DNA of 64,000 nt. Origin: Paraphysoderma sedebokerense. Taxonomy: Eukaryota; Blastocladiomycota; Physodermatomycetes; Physodermatales; Physodermataceae. Shown here one piece after another: positions 11,224 through 21,321 of the stretch (position 1 is its first letter; each line of letters opens with the position of its first letter). The notes beneath the pieces were generated by a model. It saw nothing but the letters and a program-made list of their open reading frames with translations. It was not told the origin of the DNA and ran no database searches. The position numbers and the translations under genes are program-made. The DNA lies in assembly GCA_025602915.1 (NCBI GenBank), contig JAHLJZ010000029.1, forward strand, positions 62,001 through 126,000, in the 5' to 3' direction.

Positions 11224-12941
11224 TTACACATGTTATTATTGCATGTAGCCAATTTTTAGTCAAGCGTTTATGAACAGGTGAGCTTGATTTTTGTAATATG
11301 GCAAGTTATCCTGGTACAGCGAAACTAATACTTGATTCATCTTGAGTGCCTGGTCGAGAGCTAGGTGGGATTCCTCATTGACCCAACCCCGTGGGCTCAT
11401 CAAGAAGGCTTTAGAAGACACAAATAAACATGATGGCAGCACTTCGTCTGCGATCGTCTTAAGATTTGATCAAAGCAATGTATGTCACAATTCCTTATCT
11501 TGAAAGATGTCCTAAATTGTAACGTAGTATCTCCCTTCTGAGACAGGCTATATTGATGACAGGTAAAGTTGGGGATGCTGAGTACTTGATTGTTCGCAAC
11601 CAACAAGTAATTTACGAGTCAGCAAATGAAGCTTCTAGTCCAAATCCTGGGTTCGTTCATATGAAAATAACGTCCCACCAAACTCTTTAGTACTCACTTA
11701 AGTCTATCATCATTCCAATTCTTGATTATTACATGTTCTGATACATAGATTACACCTACTTGACCCTAATGTCGACATGGACGTAAATAGTGTATGCCAA
11801 ATTAACGAGCATAAATTAAGGGAAGGAGATAGTAATTATCATTTTCGGCCGACTTGATTGTTCAATGTTTGCATGCGGTTGACTTACTTTTCGTTTTTTG
11901 TCAGTCGTTATCGCTGGTACCGCAGGTTTCTTCGCTCATGTTCCGACTATTCAATTTCTTGAAGTATTGCAGCCCAATTACCGCAAAGCTAGAATGCCAG
12001 AGGCTAAAATATCAAAGGAGCTTAAACCCAAATACAACAAAGTGGTTGGTGGTTTGGCTAAAGTTTTAGTGAAAAAAGCAGAAGGAAATATTCTAAAGCT
12101 ACGAAAGCAAGGCACTGTCGTTCGAGGTTTGTCTAATTTAATTAAAAAATTTTCGATACGGATAGATTGACCGGTTCAAATCTTTTCTTTATTCAAAAGA
12201 TGACATCTCGGTGTTTGCATTTACCGTGATCCGTAATATCGCTCAAAAGCGGCCTCGTTCGTGATAATATTAATCGTGTAAAATTGAATGATTCATTTAT
12301 TCCTGCAGATGCATAATAAAATTTAGAATTTGAAACACCATTATCAAACGCATCTCTGTTGAAGTCATCCAAAATATAAGAGCCTGCCATGAGCGGGTCG
12401 ACTTCCGGTCTCAGAAATTTGGGGCCGAAGCCGGAGGTTAGCCGAAAATAAGCAGACCTACAGAAGGAAATAATTTAGAAGAAGGGCGTGAAGACACTGG
12501 CTTTTAAAGTAATTCTAGTGAATTGATTGAAGAGAAAGACCTGCAAGTCAGTTGACACCGATTTGGCTTGGTCAGCTCCAGCGTATGCGGAGCACTATGT
12601 GAATGGTTCGCCTAAGTTTTTCTATCACAGCATGCATGTCATTAAAATAATCTCACCCCTTCAGGCTCTTGCTGAAAGCTGTCGAGAGAACCCTTCGCTA
12701 CATCAAACGCAACTTCTCCGGTCGCGTTCGTGACTGAAGAATTGTATCACGAAGAGGGTCATCAATATAGTCCCAGTTCACTGAATACCGGGCCAGATAT
12801 CAATTCGAAAGACGGATCAGCAGGATATAAACCAGCAATAACGAGAGAATAGATAATGTAAAATTGATTAGATAACATGATCCCACTAATACGGTACACA
12901 ACGATATCTTTACGACAGCATCTAAATTTGTCTAGAGCGCC
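11224..12941. other. Mostly gene-free stretch with a possible exon at 11899-12170
   Basis: A frame following a good acceptor (TTTTTTGTCAG, about 11897) reads SVVIAGTAGFFAHVPTIQF and then a Lys-rich stretch (KVLVKKAEGNILKLRKQ) to about 12120. It could be an exon of the preceding secreted-type gene or a separate remnant; its phase does not fit the 11169 donor, so I do not join it. The remainder to 12,941 shows only short chance frames. This is the border between the sparse block and the gene-dense block. Confidence 0.35.
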
Positions 12942-13101
12942 ATGACGTCAGAACCGCCGACTTCAGCTCAATCCGTTCTTCAATCCATTCCATTTCGTAT
13001 TCGTGGGGTTTCGTTGACATCCTTCGACAACTATATTTTGTTGTGTCGACTCAATCGCTCATCCATCCGCCGCTATCGAATCCGTCGTACCTTCCTCATC
13101 T

Positions 13102-15772
13102 ATGTTTTCCCAATTGTCTAAACTTCATGAACAGACACCTAATCCGAAATCGCTAAGTAAACATTTGCCCAATTATTTCCAAGCTTTAGAACTATACCCC
13201 AATAACTCATTATCTGTTGAATATAATTATTTGCTCACTAATCATTGCCTGTCGTTCCTATTCATTTTAATCAACATGCAAACTGTGCATATCCATTCTC
13301 TTTGCTGCGCCTCACAAAGTCAAGTCACTTTACGATTCCCCCGCACTGATATCAAGACTAACAAGAACAGAAGTGCTAGATTCACATACCGGATGTGTTA
13401 ATGCGTTGTCGTAAGTATAAAAAGTTTGCATATGCATCTCTTGATGCTTTAAGCCTGTTCTCGTTTACTCCATGTCAACAAGGTATATGGCTCGATGCTA
13501 AATTCATTTTGCATATGTTTTAGCTGGTCAGAAAGCGGCGAGTTACTTGCAAGTTCAGGGGACGATACTGTAGTGTGTGTATGGAGGCCCTTTGAAGAGG
13601 TTTCAGATAAAGAAAAATTGGTCCTGAAGTTTCCCACTGGTTCGACTTGGCTTCACTTATTCTACAGCCTCTGATATGAATGCCCGCTCTAGCTTTACTC
13701 ACGCAAACTAACATGCCACATCAATTCATGCTATAGGTCATCGGGCGAATGTTTTCTCTATAAAGTTTATTCCATCTACTTGTGATACCCAAATTGCCAC
13801 ATGCTCGGGAGATTCCGAGGTGAGAGTCTTCAACATCGAATATCAGCGAAAAACGGGTTCTGGTATCAGACGTTACACTTGTCATACAGACAGGTATAAT
13901 TACAGTTTAATTTCTACCTTTTGTGGCACGAATCTGGTCTTTGACTCGCTGAAATTCCTACAGGGCCAAGAGATTAGCGACGGAGCCAAATAACCCTAAT
14001 CTGTTGATCTCTTGTTCGGAAGATGGTTTGTATTCTAATCCTCTTACAGCAAACCGTTTCATAAAATTAAATAGCAGTAATACAGGAACTGTGCGACAGT
14101 TTGACCTCCGGCTGGATCCGACGACAACTACATTCGCTTCGTCCTTGCTGATCCAGAGACAATTTGAATTAACTGGTAGGACTGACACAATGACTTTGAT
14201 ATTTAAAGTATTCTATGTACTGAGATGCTCCATCAACAGCGCTTTCGCTCAATCAAATTACTCCAAATTATCTTGCCATCGCGGGGTCATCTCCATTTAT
14301 CTACCTTTACGACAGGCGCATGCTGAATAATTCGACTATTTTGCCGTCTCCTCCACCAGTTGCTCGATTTCGTCCGTCTTGTGTTTCAGCTGACAAAGAA
14401 ACAGAGGAATCTAATGCCCGACGTCGTATAGCTCGTGTTACTCGTGACCACAATAGCGTAACTGCGGTTAAGTTTAGTGATTACAACCGACACGAATTGT
14501 TGGGTAGTTTTTCAAATGGATATGTGTACCTATTTAACATCAACACAGCTATCTCTGGTGACGGGGTTGATTCATGGTGTCATGCTTCCGACAGTTCCGT
14601 CGAAGCGACAGAAAGTAGATCAGCATCGGCCGGAATAAGCAATACACGCGAAACGAAGAAGTTGCGAAAATATGAAAGCGCCAAATCTGGTCAGTTTTCG
14701 AGTGAACATAGTATATTCGAATCCATTGCTGTTCCATCAACGTCATCGTCGCCACAATCGTCAGATTCAGTACCTTTGCAGCTGATTTCTGTGGCCGAAG
14801 ATGCGCTAGAACAGACGGAACAGTCGTCGTTCAACAAGAAACGACCGAGATCGGCATCATCCTTAAATGAGCTCATCGAGCAGGGATCCCAAGAGGTAAC
14901 AGAATCTAAGAACGGGGAAGTTGATTCCGAATTATGGGAAGATATTGATTCAGGCGAAGAGCAGAAACAGGAGGAGAGTCCGCTCGAAGAAATTGACACC
15001 GAATCCTCTGAAAGTGACCGTGAGTCGGATTCAGAGAAGGAAGAACAAAAAGTACCGATAATCATCGAAACTTTCGGGCCTTTCCAGGGGCATTGCAATG
15101 TGGAGGTTTGTGCAATTCAACTTCTCCATCCCTTCCTAAGAAGTCGTGCTGGTAATAACGAAAGTTGATTCCTCAGACGGTAAAGGATGTGAATTTCTTT
15201 GGCTTGAAATCTTCATATGTCGTCTCGGGTAGTGATGATGGAAATGTATTTATTTGGGATAAAATCACCGGATTGATACTTAATATTTTAATAGGTAATT
15301 GAACCTGCGTTTATCCTTCTGGCCCGAAATCCGAAATATTAACCTTGATTTTTCATACAACTTTCTTCATGCAGGTGATGATTCTGTAACCAACGTTATC
15401 GAACCGCACCCTATCCAACCATCGTTTGCATGTTCGGGAATCGATAGCACTGTAAAAATCTTTACTCCCACTCATCCATCCGACGCTTCCATAAAAAACG
15501 AGTTTTCGTTGTTAGATAGACAGGATCAAGTTGTTTCAGAAAACGAAAATAGGCGAAAAAGGGGAATAGGCAGTATAATGTTGAGTTCTAGAGTACTGAT
15601 GGCTTTACTAGGTCAGGGCGGATTAGAAAGCGGTGTCTTCGGAGTGGGAAGTGGAGGTGGAGTTACTATTGTAGGAGGCGCCCAAGGATCTGGCGAAGCA
15701 AGCGGAGATGGACAGGGAGAAAATGGAAGTGACGACGATGGAGAAATTGAAGGAGAATGTAGTGTCATGTGA
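13102..15772 (+). CDS. WD40 substrate receptor of the DCAF6/DCAF8 type (CUL4-DDB1 associated)
   Basis: WD40 repeat protein expected to act as a substrate receptor of CUL4-DDB1 ubiquitin ligases. Supported exons: up to 13410, 13522-13639, 13737-13893, 13964-14025, 14086-14175, 14240-15105, 15177-15294, 15375-15772. Diagnostic blocks are HTGCVNALSWSESGELL, GDDTVVCVW, TGHRANVFSIKF, CSEDGTVRQFDLR, YLYDRRML, then after a long acidic insert VKDVNFFG..YVVSGSDDGN, VFIWDK and SGIDSTVKIF, in the order seen in DCAF6/8. A Ser/Glu-rich disordered insert (about 230 residues) lies between repeats 5 and 6, as in DCAF6. The protein ends ECSVM, a possible CaaX prenylation box. The 5' end is unresolved: the frame is secure from about 13,290, and the start at 13102 is only a candidate (another ATG lies at 12942). 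Confidence 0.85.
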
Positions 15773-16286
15773 TGACCTTTCCCTTGAATCAGTGTATGTT
15801 AAATTGCAGATATAGCATGATATTTCGTCCCACTTGGTCTGTATATAAATGAATAGAGTTAAAAATGGCATCAGTCTTAGCGAAACCATGAAACCATTTT
15901 TAAATCTAAGGCTATTTTATTACATCATATCAGTTCTTGTTATGTACAGAAAAGGTGCACGTCGTGGGTATTACATGATTCCAGTTACAATATATTAATA
16001 CAATTTGACTCCTGAAATAAAGATGAGAGTATTTTAAGTCGTGATAAGAAACTGTATGCTCAAGGTTGTACAGATTACCGCATGGAAGAACAAATGCAAC
16101 GTTCTACAGTTTCTATTAGAGCAGCCAAAAAAAAATTTTCGTCTTTGGCATGATTCGTCTGATCAATGCCGCCGCCATTGTTGCTGTATAAATATCCTGG
16201 CAGGTAAAGCCGTGATTCTGCCATTTCCTAAGTTTTTGCTTGAACCATCGATTGTAAATCTAAACTTGATGATACGGGCATTTTGC
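15773..16286. other. Convergent 3' intergenic region
   Basis: Lies between the stop codons of the DCAF-type gene (+) and the RNF216-like gene (-). It is AT-rich with several AATAAA-like motifs, as expected for two facing polyadenylation regions. No gene seen. Confidence 0.5.
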
Positions 16287-19200
16287 TTACGTCCTTCTAC
16301 TGTTAGGACGGCCAACTGTTTCATTATTGTGACGAATTGAATTCATGTTGCCTTGCTGCTTAAGTGAATTAAAATGAGAATATAATTAACGGCTTGGATT
16401 TCAGACAATCAAGAAGTAACAGAAGTAAACATACCTGTGTTTGACGACGTGAAGTTCTTGCTGTTGGAAATGGGTCAATACACCGCTCAGGCCGATTCAT
16501 TTCTTGCGCACGGGGGTTACGAGTCGGTGGAGGCCTTGTATTGCGACTCTCTTGGGCACGTCGAATCCTTTCTTGTACACTTTGAGAAAATTCTTGTGGA
16601 TCCCTGAATGCATGGACCGGTTGCCGCGGTACGTACGGATTCGGAATATTGGGAGCAATATTAGGACGACCATGATATCCATCATTGACAAATCGCCGCA
16701 GTTGATCCAAATGTACATGAAAAGGAACTTGCTGATTATTAGTGGGAGCAGGAATATGTGCATTTTGAGGTTGAATCGGAGGAATTTCCCTTCCATCATT
16801 GACAAATCGCCGCAGTCGATCCAAATGTACATGCAAAGGAACTCGCTGATTATCAGTGGGAGCAGGAATATGTGCATTTTGAGGTTGAATCGGAGGATTA
16901 TCCCCACGATGGAGTCGTATGTCATTTCGATCAACTCCTGGCGCCGCGACCGCCGCATTGAGTCCATGGTTTGGACGCTGACGTCTGTGATTAGCAATTT
17001 GGGGTCGATTTCCAGCGTAGTAAGTCTAGTTCATTGCTATTGTTGAGATATGAAAATATTGGGCAAACATCGCAGAATATAACTACTCACATTGCCTTTT
17101 GTCGGTCCTTTCGGCGCATCCTTCTCAATGATTAATTCATCCGGCTTCAACTCAGGATTCTTTTCCACGATCTGCTGGATTGCAGCCTGCTGAGCTTCAT
17201 ACACTTCTTTTTCGTTCCGATGAACCGTATCGTCATATAAAGGACACCCACTGCCTAGAAATGTCACAATATGTAAGCTGACCGATCGCTTAATTTAATT
17301 GGTCTGTGACTTACGGTTTCCCTGGGCAAAATGATCATATCCTTTGACAACCTTTCGGCAAACGTAACACGACAGCGTTCCGCATGTACAAGTCATTTTG
17401 TTACACTGTTACGAAATATGGGTTGGTGCTGACATCATTCTAATATAATAATGAAATATGAAAGAACATACACCATCGACTTTGTAAAATTTCTTTTTAC
17501 AATTCGGACATTCTCTGAGGAGAGCTTCTGTCATCGCTTCTTCGATTATGTGTTTCTTCGACTCGGCGTTTTCTTTCTCGTATTCTGGACAGCAAAAATA
17601 GCAAACATTTCGCATAAATCCAGTCATTGCCAAAAATCATACAGCAACAATAATGAAAAATGGCTTACCGTCGCATGTCATTGGGATATGATTTTTCTTT
17701 CTACAATTGATGCAACTTACAAACATACATTCAGGATTCTGGCAGGCAAATATTTTTTCGGATTCGTCAACAACTGCACCAAAGTAGCATTGCGGACAGT
17801 CTTTATATCCTTCTAACCCGGCTGCCTTTATTTCATCTAAAAGTACAACGTGTCAGCTTCCGTTAACTTTCGTTTAAAAATGTCAAACAATTGAGAATTA
17901 CCTTCTTGAAGTATACGCATGTATCCCTGCAATAGTTTGGGTGGTAAAAATCGCTTTATCTCATTCATTGGAAAGCAAAAGCTGCAGTCGTCGCCACTCA
18001 TACACTTCAGTTTGGTTTTACGATACCCAATAATAGTTTCGGCGTTTCTTCGAGCACAATCAACACAAAACAAATGACCATCTTCACAGGCTACCATCTT
18101 GAAGATAATGTAAACGTCACGAAGTGTAGGCGAATCGTTGAACAAACATAGCAACACACCTTCTCAAAAAGATAGTCTGCAAAGCAACATCCACAATCAA
18201 TGGTCTCTCCTCTATCTCGAGCAGCTACGCGAGGCCAACTTATCGTCAGGATGACTTGTTTAAAATGCTTTCGGAATGCGGACTTCTTAATACCTTGTTC
18301 TCTTTTCTCGAGCTCTTCCTCTTTCCTTTTCTTTTCCTTCCACCTCTGCAACCAAGCTATCTCCAACTGAAGTTCGTTCGAAGAATTCTGCAGGATAGTG
18401 ACGATCCTCGGTTGTTTCATAGGTTTATAAGGCAGAGTGGATTGAGGTTTAGATTGTGACGAACTGATGTGTAAAAATGATGGAACGTATTGGAATTTAT
18501 GTCGCTTTAATACAATGTTGATATAGTGCAAAGGAACATTCGGAAAGTCGCAACTTAATTGATGTTTGCTGTCCCAAATAAAGAAAGTTAAACACTAAAA
18601 TTACCAGGTTGATTGAAACAGTGTATTGCAAAACAAACCATGCAGACGTATACTCAGCAGACTTCACTTCATTTTCATTAACCGCGGTCAAATCAGTATC
18701 ATCATCAATTATATCATCGGTTCTCTTCCGTTTCCCCAACTGAACCACGCTACGTTTGGGATAACTCGGGTTTTTCAGTAAGGCATCTGTCGCTTGTTCA
18801 AGTGATCCGCCACAAGATTTAATGATTTCACAAATAAATTCCGGAGCACAGTCGGGAAACATTTCTGATACATAATTTATTCCAAATTCGGTGGGATTTG
18901 GATCTGGGCGGGCCGATATCGACCTCCTGGAAGATTGACTCGAATTGCTCGCAACCGGTTTTGATATTGGCGAGTCGTTGTCGTCTCCGTCTAATATAAT
19001 AAGCGGTATTGAACAACTTTGCGCCGTTGAATCAGATGTTTGCAAAAGTGAAGATGATGATGAAGAAGGAGCCGGATGTTGTTTATCTCGTTGCAGTTTA
19101 TGCTTCTGCTTTTTCCTTGATGGAGTTCCAACAGGGCCAGTCCGAATGGCCACAATTTCGATATCGGAATCCGAATCTGGTCCTTCTTTGTGCTCAGTAT

Positions 19201-19429
19201 TATTGGTGGGCACATTCACATCGGTAATATTATTTCGAGGCGCAGGAGTCTGTTTCGGCTTGTCAGGATACATGCTAAGAAGTCGGACAACATCCTCCAC
19301 ATCTCCGTCTGTGAGAGCGAGGAGATCATTGAACAGCTCACGATTCAGATTAGGGAAGCGTCTTTCTAAGTATACGAGGTCTTCTTCATTCAGTGCGTCT
19401 ATATCATCGTAATCATCAAGAGGGTCCAT
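16287..19429 (-). CDS. RNF216: RNF216/TRIAD3-like RBR E3 ubiquitin ligase
   Basis: Nine exons (19429-18639, 18568-18160, 18097-17902, 17836-17669, 17584-17472, 17405-17315, 17254-17091, 17025-16435, 16358-16287) sum to an intact 864-aa frame. The N terminus is acidic with CUE-like helices (LERRFPNLNRELFNDLLALT and EMFPDCAPEFICEIIKSCGG). The RBR unit follows: RING1 CGCCFADYLFE..CEDGHLFCVDCARR; IBR CPQCYFG..CQNPECMFVSCINC; RING2 CPNCKKKFYKVDGCNKMTC, CGTLSCYVC and KGYDHFAQ. The catalytic Cys of the RING2 motif CNKMTC is present. RBR ligases load ubiquitin on that Cys as a thioester. The C-terminal region is Pro/Asn/Arg-rich and contains a 38-residue tandem duplication. Order and spacing match RNF216 rather than parkin or ARIH. 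Confidence 0.9.
16684..16911 (-). repeat. Two-unit 114-bp coding tandem repeat in the RNF216-like gene
   Basis: Two head-to-tail units of 114 bp (about 16684-16797 and 16798-16911) differ at only a few positions. They encode two 38-residue repeats, each containing PPIQPQNAHIPAPT then HVHLD(R/Q)LRRFVNDG. The unit length is a multiple of three, so the reading frame is kept. High identity suggests a recent duplication or ongoing homogenisation. Confidence 0.85.
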
Positions 19430-19875
19430 GCCGACAAAGCATATGTCGACTGACGGAAAGAGGAGCCTGGTTCCTTTTCTGGCACGAGCTTGGCTTGGAT
19501 TTTCGAGATAATGAAGTCACAATTCTGATGCCTCATTTAAAAACTTTGCTTCACATTTCTCTCTTCCATAAATCAATAAAGAATACTTTGGCAAAGGACT
19601 GTCTGTATATTGTCTTCTATGCAATCGACAAATGCATTGACAGATTATCTTTCAGCGCAGATTTGGAGTAGTGGGACATGTACATAATTCAAATATAACA
19701 AAATTCAGCCATTGAGCAACATAATCATAAGACGACTCAGAGCAAGAGATCAATCAAAAATCCATAAGAAGAATTTTCGCGGCACAAGTAGGTATTAACC
19801 TCAGAAAAGCAGGGGGCGGGGACAGTCAGTCATTTATTGGTTTCCGTTTCAGTTCCGTTTCAGTTCCAAGCATTC
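19430..19875. other. Intergenic region with a short direct repeat
   Basis: Separates the start of the RNF216-like gene from the end of CFAP300 (both minus), so it should hold the RNF216 promoter. Around 19840-19868 a short direct repeat (GTTTCCGTTTCAGTTCC-like, about 11-bp period) occurs. No gene seen. Confidence 0.45.
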
Positions 19876-21073
19876 TTATTGGTAATAAGAAGGGCTTGCA
19901 TGATACCATACGGACACATTCCGTCTAACTGGGTCAATCGATACATACATAAAGTTTTGAGTATGTTCCATAGGAAACAGTGGTGCAACCGAACTCTCTA
20001 AATTCTTAATCTGGTAAACGTGAGATGCGATCATCAGATTTGACGTAATCCGCTCTTTTTGGACTCTGTTTGATAAACATCAAAAGCAATAGGTGAATCT
20101 TCCAAACTATAATCACTTTTGGTCATTGTAAAATTAAAGACACGTACCGCACCAAATCTTTATAGATCAATTTAGTAGTCTCTAAATACTCGGTCCATTC
20201 ATCCTCAAATTGACAAATTGTTCCGCCCAGAACCAGCCTCTTAAAAATGTGAAAAATAAATTCATTCCGCTCTTCATCGTCAAACAATTCATAAGAATCG
20301 AAACATGGATCTAAAATCGTCTTGCGGAGTAAATCGGAAATAATAAAATCGCCGGGTTCATATTCATCGGATGGCGGTGAATAATATTCATCCAAGCACT
20401 TAGCAATCGAACCATTGGATCGAATGATACCTACAATATGGGTAATTAAAACAATCAAAGGAGTCGAGCATATATGCTTAGTGGCTGAATTCGCGAGTCT
20501 GGGCAATGTGGAGACGAGGACCGAACCGTTTTGTTGTAACTTATCAAAGAAATTCAAGGAAAGCACTGTTGATTTCAACTCTTGCCATTTTATACTATCC
20601 TTTGTTACAGATCCTAAAGAGCACCAGGTATCGCTACCTGAAATCACCTAAATAATAAATTCAGAGAAGATATTTCAGTGAGCAAATACATTGCTGAATA
20701 ATGACATTTGGACTGATGCGAGGATCGTATTACCTTCAGTTGAGCTAATACATTTGCATCACTGAAAAATGAATTCAAAAATGAGTGAACTTGATACGGC
20801 TGGAAGAATTGATCGTATGCGAATCTCTTCATATACATATGTCCAGTTGGTGCTAGGCCCCTGTGTCCGCATTAGTGATATTTGTTTCTTTCGTCCTGCC
20901 AACGGAGACGATTTCAATTACTCATACCACTTTACAAGCAATTCTTCTACTTCTTTCTTATGATACCCTGGGAACGAAGATTGGGCTTCGAGTGGTGTGA
21001 ACGTGAACTTCGGATCAGTATGTTTGGATTCTTTTGTATCGGTGAGAATGGTAACAGTATCGGTGGACAGCAT
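19876..21073 (-). CDS. CFAP300: Cilia- and flagella-associated protein 300
   Basis: Five exons (21073-20928, 20860-20734, 20647-20527, 20430-20148, 20065-19876) give an intact 288-aa frame, close to the 267 aa of the human protein. Matches are collinear: FAYDQFFQPYQVHSF, FFSDANVLAQLKVI, NGSIAKCLDEYY, DDEERNEFIFHIFKRLVLGG and YLETTKLIYKDLVRV (human has YLETTKLIYKDLV), ending with SIDPVRRNVSVWYHA. CFAP300 acts in the cytoplasm in preassembly of axonemal dynein arms. It is found in organisms with motile cilia and absent from non-flagellated fungi, so it implies that the source makes flagellated zoospores. Splice sites are canonical. Confidence 0.93.
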
Positions 21074-21321
21074 TTCTAATCTTCCAGAGTTGAGTTGAGA
21101 TTGAATACAATGAATGGTGATTTATGGATGTACGAATGTTGGAAAGTAACTCTAAACAGCATTCACAGAGATAAACTAAACGATCGTCAACAAAAATCGC
21201 GTTACCACACTCGCCAGCTCTCGTCCTTCGTGGGTTTCTTACATCAGAGTAAGTTTAAAGATTGTATTTGTTTTTATAATCATGTGAATCAAGTATTCTT
21301 AATACAGTTATAATAAGCTGG

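Noticed and set aside
12170-12190. GGTTCAAATC resembling a tRNA T-arm
   Set aside because: No matching acceptor stem, anticodon arm or A-box at the right distance.
13440-13521. Two short introns with an extra exon (around CTGTTCTCGTTTACTCC) in the DCAF-type gene
   Set aside because: A single intron from 13411 to 13521 restores HTGCVNALSWSESGELL exactly, which the extra exon would break.
14691-15098. Ser-rich minus-strand frame of 135 codons
   Set aside because: Antisense of the acidic Ser/Glu-rich insert of the DCAF-type protein; its composition is a mirror of that coding strand.
16504-17046. 180-codon plus-strand frame with repeated ISGSRNMCILRLNRR units
   Set aside because: Shadow of the tandem-repeat exon of the RNF216-like gene; the repetition comes from the 114-bp duplication read in the wrong frame.
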